Assembly (NCBI GenBank): GCA_947471745.1
Contig: CANJKZ010000977.1
Location: forward strand, 1,302,001-1,366,000
Source of the DNA: Closterium sp. Naga37s-1
Lineage: Eukaryota; Streptophyta; Zygnematophyceae; Desmidiales; Closteriaceae
DNA length: 64,000 nt
Reading direction: 5' to 3'
Position 1 is the first letter of the stretch; every line of letters starts with the position of its first letter. Positions 1 to 15,000 of the stretch are shown here, piece by piece. The notes under the pieces were generated by a model that was not told the origin of the DNA, made no database searches, and saw only the letters and a list, made by a program, of their open reading frames with translations. A program made the translations under genes and the position numbers.

Positions 1-3000
1 GTCTCAAACCCTGTTTGTGCCTTTATGTGTGCATGGCTCTGGTTTTGAGACGTCTCAAACCCTGTTTGTGCCTTTATGTGTGCATGTCTCTGGTTTTGAG
101 ACGTCTCAAACCCTGTTTGTGCCTTTATGTGTGCATGCCTCTGGTTTTGAGACGTCTCAAACCCTGTTTGTGCCTTTATGTGTGCATGGCCCTGGTTTTG
201 AGACGTCTCAAACCCTGTTTGTGCCTTTATGTGTGCATGTCTCTGGTTTTGAGACGTCTCAAACCCTGTTTGTGCCTTTATGTGTGCATGGCTCTGGTTT
301 TGAGACGTCTCAAACCCTGTTTGTGCCTTTATGTGTGCATGGCTCTGGTTTTGAGACGTCTCAAACCCTGTTTGTGCCTTTATGTGTGCATGTCTCTGGT
401 TTTGAGACGTCTCAAACCCTGTTTGTGCCTTTATGTGTGCATGTCTCTGGTTTTGAGACGTCTCAAACCCTGTTTGTGCCTTTATGTGTGCATGGCTCTG
501 GTTTTGAGACGTCTCAAACCCTGTTTGTGCCTTTATGTGTGCATGGCTCTGGTTTTGAGACGTCTCAAACCCTGTTTGTGCCTTTATGTGTGCATGTCTC
601 TGGTTTTGAGACGTCTCAAACCCTGTTTGTGCCTTTATGTGTGCATGGCTCTGGTTTTGAGACGTCTCAAACCCTGTTTGTGCCTTTATGTGTGCATGTC
701 TCTGGTTTTGAGACGTCTCAAACCCTGTTTGTGCCTTTATGTGTGCATGGCTCTGGTTTTGAGGCGTCTCAAACCCTGTTTGTGCCTTTATGTGTGCATG
801 TCTCCGGTTTTGAGACGTCTCAAACCGTGTTTGTGCCTTTATGTGTGCATGTCTCTGGTTTTGAGACGTCTCAAACCCTGTTTGTGCCTTTATGTGCGCA
901 TGGCTCTGGTTTTGAGACGTCTCAAACCCTGTTTGTGCCTTTATGTGTGCATGGCTCTGGTTTTGAGACGTCTCAAACCCTGTTTGTGCCTTTATGTGTG
1001 CATGGCTCTGGTTTTGAGACGTCTCAAACCCTGTTTGTGCCTTTATGTGTGCATGTCTCTGGTTTTGAGACGTCTCAAACCCTGTTTGTGCCTCTATGTG
1101 TGCATGGCTCTGGTTTTGAGACGTCTCAAACCCTGTTTGTGCCTTTATGTGTGCATGGCTCTGGTTTTGAGACGTCTCAAACCCTGTTTGTGCCTTTATG
1201 TGTGCATGTCTCTGGTTTTGAGACGTCTCAAACCCTGTTTGTGCCTTTATGTGTGCATGTCTCTGGTTTTGAGACGTCTCAAACCCTGTTTGTGCCTTTA
1301 TGTGTGCATGGCTCTGGTTTTGAGACGTCTCAAACCCTGTTTGTGCCTTTATGTGTGCATGGCTCTGGTTTTGAGGCGTCTCAAACCCTGTTTGTGCCTT
1401 TATGTGTGCATGTCTCCGGTTTTGAGACGTCTCAAACCGTGTTTGTGCCTTTATGTGTGCATGTCTCTGGTTTTGAGACGTCTCAAACCCTGTTTGTGCC
1501 TTTATGTGCGCATGGCTCTGGTTTTGAGACGTCTCAAACCCTGTTTGTGCCTTTATGTGTGCATGGCTCTGGTTTTGAGACGTCTCAAACCCTGTTTGTG
1601 CCTTTATGTGTGCATGGCTCTGGTTTTGAGACGTCTCAAACCCTGTTTGTGCCTTTATGTGTGCATGTCTCTGGTTTTGAGACGTCTCAAACCCTGTTTG
1701 TGCCTTTATGTGTGCATGGCTCTGGTTTTGAGACGTCTCAAACCCTGTTTGTGCCTTTATGTGTGCATGGCTCTGGTTTTGAGACGTCTCAAACCCTGTT
1801 TGTGCCTTTATGTGTGCATGTCTCTGGTTTTGAGACGTCTCAAACCCTGTTTGTGCCTTTATGTGTGCATGTCTCTGGTTTTGAGACGTCTCAAACCCTG
1901 TTTGTGCCTTTATGTGTGCATGGCTCTGGTTTTGAGACGTCTCAAACCCTGTTTGTGCCTTTATGTGTGCATGGCTCTGGTTTTGAGACGTCTCAAACCC
2001 TGTTTGTGCCTTTATGTGTGCATGGCTCTGGTTTTGAGACGTCTCAAACCCTGTTTGTGCCTGTGTGCATGGCTCTGGTTTTGAGACGTCTCAAACCCTG
2101 TTTGTGCCTTTATGTGTGCATGTCTCTGGTTTTGAGACGTCTCAAACCCTGTTTGTGCCTTTATGTGTGCATGTCTCTGGTTTTGAGACGTCTCAAACCC
2201 TGTTTGTGCCTTTATGTGTGCATGGCTCTGGTTTTGAGACGTCTCAAACCCTGTTTGTGCCTTTATGTGTGCATGTCTCTGGTTTTGAGACGTCTCAAAC
2301 CCTTTTTGTGCCTTTATATGTGCATGTCTCTGGTTTTGAGACGTCTCAAACCGTGTTTGTGCCTTTATGTGTGCATGTCTCTGGTTTTGAGACGTCTCAA
2401 ACCCTGTTTGTGCCTTTATGTGTGCATGGCTCTGGTTTTGAGACGTCTCAAACCCTGTTTGTGCCTTTATGTGTGCATGGCTCTGGTTTTGAGATGTCTC
2501 AAACCCTGTTTGTGCCTTTATGTGTGCATGGCTCTGGTTTTGAGACGTCTCAAACCCTGTTTGTGCCTGTGTGCATGGCTCTGGTTTTGAGACGTCTCAA
2601 ACCCTGTTTGTGCCTTTATGTGTGCATGTCTCTGGTTTTGAGACGTCTCAAACCCTGTTTGTGCCTTTATGTGTGCATGTCTCTGGTTTTGAGACGTCTC
2701 AAACCCTGTTTGTGCCTTTATGTGTGCATGGCTCTGGTTTTGAGACGTCTCAAACCCTGTTTGTGCCTTTATGTGTGCATGTCTCTGGTTTTGAGACGTC
2801 TCAAACCCTGTTTGTGCCTTTATGTGTGCATGTCTCTGGTTTTGAGACGTCTCAAACCGTGTTTGTGCCTTTATGTGTGCATGTCTCTGGTTTTGAGACG
2901 TCTCAAACCCTGTTTGTGCCTTTATGTGTGCATGGCTCTGGTTTTGAGACGTCTCAAACCCTGTTTGTGCCTTTATGTGTGCATGTCTCTGGTTTTGAGA

Positions 3001-6000
3001 CGTCTCAAACCCTGTTTGTGCCTTTATGTGTGCATGGCTCTGGTTTTGAGACGTCTCAAACCCTGTTTGTGCCTTTATGTGTGCATGGCTCTGGTTTTGA
3101 GACGTCTCAAACCCTGTTTGTGCCTTTATGTGTGCATGGCTCTGGTTTTGAGACGTCTCAAACCCTGTTTGTGCCTTTATGTGTGCATGGCTCTGGTTTT
3201 GAGACGTCTCAAACCCTGTTTGTGCCTTTATGTGTGCATGTCTCTGGTTTTGAGACGTCTCAAACCCTGTTTGTGCCTTTATGTGTGCATGCCTCTGGTT
3301 TTGAGACGTCTCAAACCCTGTTTGTGCCTTTATGTGTGCATGGCCCTGGTTTTGAGACGTCTCAAACCGTGTTTGTGCCTTTATGTGTGCATGTCTCTGG
3401 TTTTGAGACGTCTCAAACCCTGTTTGTGCCTTTATGTGTGCATGGCTCTGGTTTTGAGACGTCTCAAACCCTGTTTGTGCCTTTATGTGTGCATGTCTCT
3501 GGTTTTGAGACGTCTCAAACCCTGTTTGTGCCTTTATGTGTGCATGGCTCTGGTTTTGAGACGTCTCAAACCCTGTTTGTGCCTTTATGTGTGCATGGCT
3601 CTGGTTTTGAGACGTCTCAAACCCTGTTTGTGCCTTTATGTGTGCATGTCTCTGGTTTTGAGACGTCTCAAACCCTGTTTGTGCCTTTATGTGTGCATGT
3701 CTCTGGTTTTGAGACGTCTCAAACCCTGTTTGTGCCTTTATGTGTGCATGGCTCTGGTTTTGAGACGTCTCAAACCCTGTTTGTGCCTTTATGTGTGCAT
3801 GGCTCTGGTTTTGAGACGTCTCAAACCCTGTTTGTGCCTTTATGTGTGCATGGCTCTGGTTTTGAGACGTCTCAAACCCTGTTTGTGCCTGTGTGCATGG
3901 CTCTGGTTTTGAGACGTCTCAAACCCTGTTTGTGCCTGTGTGCATGTCTCTGGTTTTGAGACGTCTCAAACCCTGTTTGTGCCTTTATGTGCGCATGGCT
4001 CTGGTTTTGAGACGTCTCAAACCCTGTTTGTGCCTTTATGTGTGCATGGCTCTGGTTTTGAGACGTCTCAAACCCTGTTTGTGCCTTTATGTGTGCATGG
4101 CTCTGGTTTTGAGACGTCTCAAACCCTGTTTGTGCCTTTATGTGTGCATGTCTCTGGTTTTGAGACGTCTCAAACCCTGTTTGTGCCTTTATGTGTGCAT
4201 GGCTCTGGTTTTGAGACGTCTCAAACCCTGTTTGTGCCTTTATGTGTGCATGTCTCTGGTTTTGAGACGTCTCAAACCCTGTTTGTGCCTTTATGTGTGC
4301 ATGGCTCTGGTTTTGAGACGTCTCAAACCCTGTTTGTGCCTTTATGTGTGCATGTCTCTGGTTTTGAGACGTCTCAAACCCTGTTTGTGCCTTTATTTGT
4401 GCATGGCTCTGGTTTTGAGACGTCTCAAACCCTGTTTGTGCCTTTATGTGTGCATGGCTCTGGTTTTGAGACGTCTCAAACCCTGTTTGTGCCTTTATGT
4501 GTGCATGTCTCTGGTTTTGAGACGTCTCAAACCCTGTTTGTGCCTTTATTTGTGCATGGCTCTGGTTTTGAGACGTCTCAAACCCTGTTTGTGCCTTTAT
4601 GTGTGCATGGCTCTGGTTTTGAGACGTCTCAAACCCTGTTTGTGCCTTTATGTGTGCATGTCTCTGGTTTTGAGACGTCTCAAACCCTGTTTGTGCCTTT
4701 ATGTGTGCATGTCTCTGGTTTTGAGACGTCTCAAACCCTGTTTGTGCCTTTATGTGTGCATGGCTCTGGTTTTGAGACGTCTCAAACCCTGTTTGTGCCT
4801 TTATGTGTGCATGGCTCTGGTTTTGAGACGTCTCAAACCCTGTTTGTGCCTTTATGTGTGCATGGCTCTGGTTTTGAGACGTCTCAAACCCTGTTTGTGC
4901 CTGTGTGCATGGCTCTGGTTTTGAGACGTCTCAAACCCTGTTTGTGCCTTTATGTGTGCATGTCTCTGGTTTTGAGACGTCTCAAACCCTGTTTGTGCCT
5001 TTATGTGTGCATGTCTCTGGTTTTGAGACGTCTCAAACCGTGTTTGTGCCTTTATGTGTGCATGGCTCTGGTTTTGAGACGTCTCAAACCCTGTTTGTGC
5101 CTTTATGTGTGCATGGCTCTGGTTTTGAGACGTCTCAAACCCTGTTTGTGCCTTTATGTGTGCATGGCTCTGGTTTTGAGACGTCTCAAACCCTGTTTGT
5201 GCCTGTGTGCATGGCTCTGGTTTTGAGACGTCTCAAACCCTGTTTGTGCCTTTATGTGTGCATGTCTCTGGTTTTGAGACGTCTCAAACCCTGTTTGTGC
5301 CTTTATGTGTGCATGTCTCTGGTTTTGAGACGTCTCAAACCCTGTTTGTGCCTTTATGTGTGCATGGCTCTGGTTTTGAGACGTCTCAAACCCTGTTTGT
5401 GCCTTTATGTGTGCATGGCTCTGGTTTTGAGACGTCTCAAACCGTGTTTGTGCCTTTATGTGTGCATGTCTCTGGTTTTGAGACGTCTCAAACCCTGTTT
5501 GTGCCTTTATGTGTGCATGTCTCTGGTTTTGAGACGTCTCAAACCGTGTTTGTGCCTTTATGTGTGCATGTCTCTGGTTTTGAGACGTCTCAAACCCTGT
5601 TTGTGCCTTTATGTGTGCATGGCTCTGGTTTTGAGACGTCTCAAACCCTGTTTGTGCCTTTATGTGTGCATGTCTCTGGTTTTGAGACGTCTCAAACCCT
5701 GTTTGTGCCTTTATGTGTGCATGGCTCTGGTTTTGAGGCGTCTCAAACCCTGTTTGTGCCTTTATGTGTGCATGTCTCTGGTTTTGAGACGTCTCAAACC
5801 GTGTTTGTGCCTTTATGTGTGCATGTCTCTGGTTTTGAGACGTCTCAAACCCTGTTTGTGCCTTTATGTGTGCATGGCTCTGGTTTTGAGACGTCTCAAA
5901 CCCTGTTTGTGCCTTTATGTGTGCATGGCTCTGGTTTTGAGACGTCTCAAACCCTGTTTGTGCCTTTATGTGTGCATGGCTCTGGTTTTGAGACGTCTCA

Positions 6001-9000
6001 AACCCTGTTTGTGCCTTTATGTGTGCATGGCTCTGGTTTTGAGACGTCTCAAACCCTGTTTGTGCCTTTATGTGTGCATGGCTCTGGTTTTGAGACGTCT
6101 CAAACCCTGTTTGTGCCTTTATGTGTGCATGGCTCTGGTTTTGAGACGTCTCAAACCCTGTTTGTGCCTTTATGTGTGCATGTCTCTGGTTTTGAGACGT
6201 CTCAAACCCTGTTTGTGCCTTTATGTGTGCATGGCTCTGGTTTTGAGACGTCTCAAACCCTGTTTGTGCCTTTATGTGTGCATGGCTCTGGTTTTGAGAC
6301 GTCTCAAACCCTGTTTGTGCCTTTATGTGTGCATGTCTCTGGTTTTGAGACGTCTCAAACCCTGTTTGTGCCTTTATGTGTGCATGTCTCTGGTTTTGAG
6401 ACGTCTCAAACCCTGTTTGTGCCTTTATGTGTGCATGGCTCTGGTTTTGAGACGTCTCAAACCCTGTTTGTGCCTTTATGTGTGCATGGCTCTGGTTTTG
6501 AGACGTCTCAAACCCTGTTTGTGCCTTTATGTGTGCATGGCTCTGGTTTTGAGACGTCTCAAACCCTGTTTGTGCCTGTGTGCATGGCTCTGGTTTTGAG
6601 ACGTCTCAAACCCTGTTTGTGCCTTTATGTGTGCATGGCTCTGGTTTTGAGACGTCTCAAACCGTGTTTGTGCCTTTATGTGTGCATGTCTCTGGTTTTG
6701 AGACGTCTCAAACCCTGTTTGTGCCTTTATGTGTGCATGTCTCTGGTTTTGAGACGTCTCAAACCGTGTTTGTGCCTTTATGTGTGCATGTCTCTGGTTT
6801 TGAGACGTCTCAAACCCTGTTTGTGCCTTTATGTGTGCATGGCTCTGGTTTTGAGACGTCTCAAACCCTGTTTGTGCCTTTATGTGTGCATGTCTCTGGT
6901 TTTGAGACGTCTCAAACCCTGTTTGTGCCTTTATGTGTGCATGGCTCTGGTTTTGAGACGTCTCAAACCCTGTTTGTGCCTTTATGTGTGCATGGCTCTG
7001 GTTTTGAGACGTCTCAAACCCTGTTTGTGCCTTTATGTGTGCATGTCTCTGGTTTTGAGACGTCTCAAACCCTGTTTGTGCCTTTATGTGTGCATGTCTC
7101 TGGTTTTGAGACGTCTCAAACCCTGTTTGTGCCTTTATGTGTGCATGGCTCTGGTTTTGAGACGTCTCAAACCCTGTTTGTGCCTTTATGTGTGCATGGC
7201 TCTGGTTTTGAGACGTCTCAAACCCTGTTTGTGCCTTTATGTGTGCATGGCTCTGGTTTTGAGACGTCTCAAACCCTGTTTGTGCCTGTGTGCATGGCTC
7301 TGGTTTTGAGACGTCTCAAACCCTGTTTGTGCCTGTGTGCATGTCTCTGGTTTTGAGACGTCTCAAACCCTGTTTGTGCCTTTATGTGCGCATGGCTCTG
7401 GTTTTGAGACGTCTCAAACCCTGTTTGTGCCTTTATGTGTGCATGGCTCTGGTTTTGAGACGTCTCAAACCCTGTTTGTGCCTTTATGTGTGCATGGCTC
7501 TGGTTTTGAGACGTCTCAAACCCTGTTTGTGCCTTTATGTGTGCATGTCTCTGGTTTTGAGACGTCTCAAACCCTGTTTGTGCCTTTATGTGTGCATGGC
7601 TCTGGTTTTGAGACGTCTCAAACCCTGTTTGTGCCTTTATGTGTGCATGTCTCTGGTTTTGAGACGTCTCAAACCCTGTTTGTGCCTTTATGTGTGCATG
7701 GCTCTGGTTTTGAGACGTCTCAAACCCTGTTTGTGCCTTTATGTGTGCATGTCTCTGGTTTTGAGACGTCTCAAACCCTGTTTGTGCCTTTATTTGTGCA
7801 TGGCTCTGGTTTTGAGACGTCTCAAACCCTGTTTGTGCCTTTATGTGTGCATGGCTCTGGTTTTGAGACGTCTCAAACCCTGTTTGTGCCTTTATGTGTG
7901 CATGTCTCTGGTTTTGAGACGTCTCAAACCCTGTTTGTGCCTTTATGTGTGCATGTCTCTGGTTTTGAGACGTCTCAAACCCTGTTTGTGCCTTTATGTG
8001 TGCATGGCTCTGGTTTTGAGACGTCTCAAACCCTGTTTGTGCCTTTATGTGTGCATGGCTCTGGTTTTGAGACGTCTCAAACCCTGTTTGTGCCTTTATG
8101 TGTGCATGGCTCTGGTTTTGAGACGTCTCAAACCCTGTTTGTGCCTGTGTGCATGGCTCTGGTTTTGAGACGTCTCAAACCCTGTTTGTGCCTTTATGTG
8201 TGCATGTCTCTGGTTTTGAGACGTCTCAAACCCTGTTTGTGCCTTTATGTGTGCATGTCTCTGGTTTTGAGACGTCTCAAACCCTGTTTGTGCCTTTATG
8301 TGTGCATGGCTCTGGTTTTGAGGCGTCTCAAACCCTGTTTGTGCCTTTATGTGTGCATGTCTCTGGTTTTGAGACGTCTCAAACCCTGTTTGTGCCTTTA
8401 TGTGTGCATGGCTCTGGTTTTGAGACGTCTCAAACCCTGTTTGTGCCTTTATGTGTGCATGGCTCTGGTTTTGAGACGTCTCAAACCCTGTTTGTGCCTT
8501 TATGTGTGCATGGCTCTGGTTTTGAGACGTCTCAAACCCTGTTTGTGCCTGTGTGCATGGCTCTGGTTTTGAGACGTCTCAAACCCTGTTTGTGCCTTTA
8601 TGTGTGCATGTCTCTGGTTTTGAGACGTCTCAAACCCTGTTTGTGCCTTTATGTGTGCATGTCTCTGGTTTTGAGACGTCTCAAACCCTGTTTGTGCCTT
8701 TATGTGTGCATGGCTCTGGTTTTGAGACGTCTCAAACCCTGTTTGTGCCTTTATGTGTGCATGTCTCTGGTTTTGAGACGTCTCAAACCCTGTTTGTGCC
8801 TTTATGTGTGCATGTCTCTGGTTTTGAGACGTCTCAAACCGTGTTTGTGCCTTTATGTGTGCATGTCTCTGGTTTTGAGACGTCTCAAACCCTGTTTGTG
8901 CCTTTATGTGTGCATGGCTCTGGTTTTGAGACGTCTCAAACCCTGTTTGTGCCTTTATGTGTGCATGGCTCTGGTTTTGAGATGTCTCAAACCCTGTTTG

Positions 9001-12000
9001 TGCCTTTATGTGTGCATGGCTCTGGTTTTGAGACGTCTCAAACCCTGTTTGTGCCTGTGTGCATGGCTCTGGTTTTGAGACGTCTCAAACCCTGTTTGTG
9101 CCTTTATGTGTGCATGTCTCTGGTTTTGAGACGTCTCAAACCCTGTTTGTGCCTTTATGTGTGCATGTCTCTGGTTTTGAGACGTCTCAAACCCTGTTTG
9201 TGCCTTTATGTGTGCATGGCTCTGGTTTTGAGACGTCTCAAACCCTGTTTGTGCCTTTATGTGTGCATGTCTCTGGTTTTGAGACGTCTCAAACCCTGTT
9301 TGTGCCTTTATGTGTGCATGTCTCTGGTTTTGAGACGTCTCAAACCGTGTTTGTGCCTTTATGTGTGCATGTCTCTGGTTTTGAGACGTCTCAAACCCTG
9401 TTTGTGCCTTTATGTGTGCATGGCTCTGGTTTTGAGACGTCTCAAACCCTGTTTGTGCCTTTATGTGTGCATGTCTCTGGTTTTGAGACGTCTCAAACCC
9501 TGTTTGTGCCTTTATGTGTGCATGGCTCTGGTTTTGAGACGTCTCAAACCCTGTTTGTGCCTTTATGTGTGCATGGCTCTGGTTTTGAGACGTCTCAAAC
9601 CCTGTTTGTGCCTTTATGTGTGCATGGCTCTGGTTTTGAGACGTCTCAAACCCTGTTTGTGCCTTTATGTGTGCATGGCTCTGGTTTTGAGACGTCTCAA
9701 ACCCTGTTTGTGCCTTTATGTGTGCATGTCTCTGGTTTTGAGACGTCTCAAACCCTGTTTGTGCCTTTATGTGTGCATGCCTCTGGTTTTGAGACGTCTC
9801 AAACCGTGTTTGTGCCTTTATGTGTGCATGTCTCTGGTTTTGAGACGTCTCAAACCCTGTTTGTGCCTTTATGTGTGCATGTCTCTGGTTTTGAGACGTC
9901 TCAAACCGTGTTTGTGCCTTTATGTGTGCATGTCTCTGGTTTTGAGACGTCTCAAACCGTGTTTGTGCCTTTATGTGTGCATGTCTCTGGTTTTGAGACG
10001 TCTCAAACCCTGTTTGTGCCTTTATGTGTGCATGGCTCTGGTTTTGAGACGTCTCAAACCCTGTTTGTGCCTTTATGTGTGCATGTCTCTGGTTTTGAGA
10101 CGTCTCAAACCCTGTTTGTGCCTTTATGTGTGCATGGCTCTGGTTTTGAGACGTCTCAAACCCTGTTTGTGCCTTTATGTGTGCATGTCTCTGGTTTTGA
10201 GACGTCTCAAACCCTGTTTGTGCCTTTATGTGTGCATGGCTCTGGTTTTGAGACGTCTCAAACCCTGTTTGTGCCTTTATGTGTGCATGTCTCTGGTTTT
10301 GAGACGTCTCAAACCCTGTTTGTGCCTTTATGTGTGCATGTCTCTGGTTTTGAGACGTCTCAAACCGTGTTTGTGCCTTTATGTGTGCATGTCTCTGGTT
10401 TTGAGACGTCTCAAACCCTGTTTGTGCCTTTATGTGTGCATGTCTCTGGTTTTGAGACGTCTCAAACCCTGTTTGTGCCTTTATGTGTGCATGGCTCTGG
10501 TTTTGAGGCGTCTCAAACCCTGTTTGTGCCTTTATGTGTGCATGTCTCCGGTTTTGAGACGTCTCAAACCGTGTTTGTGCCTTTATGTGTGCATGTCTCT
10601 GGTTTTGAGACGTCTCAAACCCTGTTTGTGCCTTTATGTGTGCATGGCTCTGGTTTTGAGACGTCTCAAACCCTGTTTGTGCCTTTATGTGTGCATGGCT
10701 CTGGTTTTGAGACGTCTCAAACCCTGTTTGTGCCTTTATGTGTGCATGGCTCTGGTTTTGAGACGTCTCAAACCCTGTTTGTGCCTTTATGTGTGCATGT
10801 CTCTGGTTTTGAGACGTCTCAAACCCTGTTTGTGCCTTTATGTGTGCATGGCTCTGGTTTTGAGACGTCTCAAACCCTGTTTGTGCCTTTATGTGTGCAT
10901 GGCTCTGGTTTTGAGACGTCTCAAACCCTGTTTGTGCCTTTATGTGTGCATGTCTCTGGTTTTGAGACGTCTCAAACCCTGTTTGTGCCTTTATGTGTGC
11001 ATGTCTCTGGTTTTGAGACGTCTCAAACCCTGTTTGTGCCTTTATGTGTGCATGTCTCTGGTTTTGAGACGTCTCAAACCCTGTTTGTGCCTTTATGTGT
11101 GCATGGCTCTGGTTTTGAGACGTCTCAAACCCTGTTTGTGCCTTTATGTGTGCATGGCTCTGGTTTTGAGACGTCTCAAACCCTGTTTGTGCCTTTATGT
11201 GTGCATGTCTCTGGTTTTGAGACGTCTCAAACCCTGTTTGTGCCTTTATGTGTGCATGTCTCTGGTTTTGAGACGTCTCAAACCGTGTTTGTGCCTTTAT
11301 GTGTGCATGTCTCTGGTTTTGAGACGTCTCAAACCCTGTTTGTGCCTTTATGTGTGCATGTCTCTGGTTTTGAGACGTCTCAAACCCTGTTTGTGCCTTT
11401 ATGTGTGCATGGCTCTGGTTTTGAGGCGTCTCAAACCCTGTTTGTGCCTTTATGTGTGCATGTCTCCGGTTTTGAGACGTCTCAAACCGTGTTTGTGCCT
11501 TTATGTGTGCATGTCTCTGGTTTTGAGACGTCTCAAACCCTGTTTGTGCCTTTATGTGTGCATGGCTCTGGTTTTGAGACGTCTCAAACCCTGTTTGTGC
11601 CTTTATGTGTGCATGGCTCTGGTTTTGAGACGTCTCAAACCCTGTTTGTGCCTTTATGTGTGCATGGCTCTGGTTTTGAGACGTCTCAAACCCTGTTTGT
11701 GCCTTTATGTGTGCATGTCTCTGGTTTTGAGACGTCTCAAACCCTGTTTGTGCCTTTATGTGTGCATGGCTCTGGTTTTGAGACGTCTCAAACCCTGTTT
11801 GTGCCTTTATGTGTGCATGGCTCTGGTTTTGAGACGTCTCAAACCCTGTTTGTGCCTTTATGTGTGCATGTCTCTGGTTTTGAGACGTCTCAAACCCTGT
11901 TTGTGCCTTTATGTGTGCATGTCTCTGGTTTTGAGACGTCTCAAACCGTGTTTGTGCCTTTATGTGTGCATGGCTCTGGTTTTGAGACGTCTCAAACCCT

Positions 12001-15000
12001 GTTTGTGCCTTTATGTGTGCATGGCTCTGGTTTTGAGACGTCTCAAACCCTGTTTGTGCCTTTATGTGTGCATGGCTCTGGTTTTGAGACGTCTCAAACC
12101 CTGTTTGTGCCTGTGTGCATGGCTCTGGTTTTGAGACGTCTCAAACCCTGTTTGTGCCTTTATGTGTGCATGTCTCTGGTTTTGAGACGTCTCAAACCCT
12201 GTTTGTGCCTTTATGTGTGCATGTCTCTGGTTTTGAGACGTCTCAAACCCTGTTTGTGCCTTTATGTGTGCATGGCTCTGGTTTTGAGACGTCTCAAACC
12301 CTGTTTGTGCCTTTATGTGTGCATGGCTCTGGTTTTGAGACGTCTCAAACCGTGTTTGTGCCTTTATGTGTGCATGTCTCTGGTTTTGAGACGTCTCAAA
12401 CCCTGTTTGTGCCTTTATGTGTGCATGTCTCTGGTTTTGAGACGTCTCAAACCGTGTTTGTGCCTTTATGTGTGCATGTCTCTGGTTTTGAGACGTCTCA
12501 AACCCTGTTTGTGCCTTTATGTGTGCATGGCTCTGGTTTTGAGACGTCTCAAACCCTGTTTGTGCCTTTATGTGTGCATGTCTCTGGTTTTGAGACGTCT
12601 CAAACCCTGTTTGTGCCTTTATGTGTGCATGGCTCTGGTTTTGAGGCGTCTCAAACCCTGTTTGTGCCTTTATGTGTGCATGTCTCTGGTTTTGAGACGT
12701 CTCAAACCGTGTTTGTGCCTTTATGTGTGCATGTCTCTGGTTTTGAGACGTCTCAAACCCTGTTTGTGCCTTTATGTGTGCATGGCTCTGGTTTTGAGAC
12801 GTCTCAAACCCTGTTTGTGCCTTTATGTGTGCATGGCTCTGGTTTTGAGACGTCTCAAACCCTGTTTGTGCCTTTATGTGTGCATGGCTCTGGTTTTGAG
12901 ACGTCTCAAACCCTGTTTGTGCCTTTATGTGTGCATGGCTCTGGTTTTGAGACGTCTCAAACCCTGTTTGTGCCTTTATGTGTGCATGGCTCTGGTTTTG
13001 AGACGTCTCAAACCCTGTTTGTGCCTTTATGTGTGCATGGCTCTGGTTTTGAGACGTCTCAAACCCTGTTTGTGCCTTTATGTGTGCATGTCTCTGGTTT
13101 TGAGACGTCTCAAACCCTGTTTGTGCCTTTATGTGTGCATGGCTCTGGTTTTGAGACGTCTCAAACCCTGTTTGTGCCTTTATGTGTGCATGGCTCTGGT
13201 TTTGAGACGTCTCAAACCCTGTTTGTGCCTTTATGTGTGCATGTCTCTGGTTTTGAGACGTCTCAAACCCTGTTTGTGCCTTTATGTGTGCATGTCTCTG
13301 GTTTTGAGACGTCTCAAACCCTGTTTGTGCCTTTATGTGTGCATGGCTCTGGTTTTGAGACGTCTCAAACCCTGTTTGTGCCTTTATGTGTGCATGGCTC
13401 TGGTTTTGAGACGTCTCAAACCCTGTTTGTGCCTTTATGTGTGCATGGCTCTGGTTTTGAGACGTCTCAAACCCTGTTTGTGCCTGTGTGCATGGCTCTG
13501 GTTTTGAGACGTCTCAAACCCTGTTTGTGCCTTTATGTGTGCATGGCTCTGGTTTTGAGACGTCTCAAACCGTGTTTGTGCCTTTATGTGTGCATGTCTC
13601 TGGTTTTGAGACGTCTCAAACCCTGTTTGTGCCTTTATGTGTGCATGTCTCTGGTTTTGAGACGTCTCAAACCGTGTTTGTGCCTTTATGTGTGCATGTC
13701 TCTGGTTTTGAGACGTCTCAAACCCTGTTTGTGCCTTTATGTGTGCATGGCTCTGGTTTTGAGACGTCTCAAACCCTGTTTGTGCCTTTATGTGTGCATG
13801 TCTCTGGTTTTGAGACGTCTCAAACCCTGTTTGTGCCTTTATGTGTGCATGGCTCTGGTTTTGAGGCGTCTCAAACCCTGTTTGTGCCTTTATGTGTGCA
13901 TGTCTCTGGTTTTGAGACGTCTCAAACCGTGTTTGTGCCTTTATGTGTGCATGTCTCTGGTTTTGAGACGTCTCAAACCCTGTTTGTGCCTTTATGTGTG
14001 CATGGCTCTGGTTTTGAGACGTCTCAAACCCTGTTTGTGCCTTTATGTGTGCATGGCTCTGGTTTTGAGACGTCTCAAACCCTGTTTGTGCCTTTATGTG
14101 TGCATGGCTCTGGTTTTGAGACGTCTCAAACCCTGTTTGTGCCTTTATGTGTGCATGGCTCTGGTTTTGAGACGTCTCAAACCCTGTTTGTGCCTTTATG
14201 TGTGCATGGCTCTGGTTTTGAGACGTCTCAAACCCTGTTTGTGCCTTTATGTGTGCATGGCTCTGGTTTTGAGACGTCTCAAACCCTGTTTGTGCCTTTA
14301 TGTGTGCATGTCTCTGGTTTTGAGACGTCTCAAACCCTGTTTGTGCCTTTATGTGTGCATGGCTCTGGTTTTGAGACGTCTCAAACCCTGTTTGTGCCTT
14401 TATGTGTGCATGGCTCTGGTTTTGAGACGTCTCAAACCCTGTTTGTGCCTTTATGTGTGCATGTCTCTGGTTTTGAGACGTCTCAAACCCTGTTTGTGCC
14501 TTTATGTGTGCATGTCTCTGGTTTTGAGACGTCTCAAACCCTGTTTGTGCCTTTATGTGTGCATGGCTCTGGTTTTGAGACGTCTCAAACCCTGTTTGTG
14601 CCTTTATGTGTGCATGGCTCTGGTTTTGAGACGTCTCAAACCCTGTTTGTGCCTGTGTGCATGGCTCTGGTTTTGAGACGTCTCAAACCCTGTTTGTGCC
14701 TTTATGTGTGCATGTCTCTGGTTTTGAGACGTCTCAAACCCTGTTTGTGCCTTTATGTGTGCATGTCTCTGGTTTTGAGACGTCTCAAACCCTGTTTGTG
14801 CCTTTATGTGTGCATGGCTCTGGTTTTGAGACGTCTCAAACCCTGTTTGTGCCTTTATGTGTGCATGTCTCTGGTTTTGAGACGTCTCAAACCCTGTTTG
14901 TGCCTTTATGTGTGCATGTCTCTGGTTTTGAGACGTCTCAAACCGTGTTTGTGCCTTTATGTGTGCATGTCTCTGGTTTTGAGACGTCTCAAACCCTGTT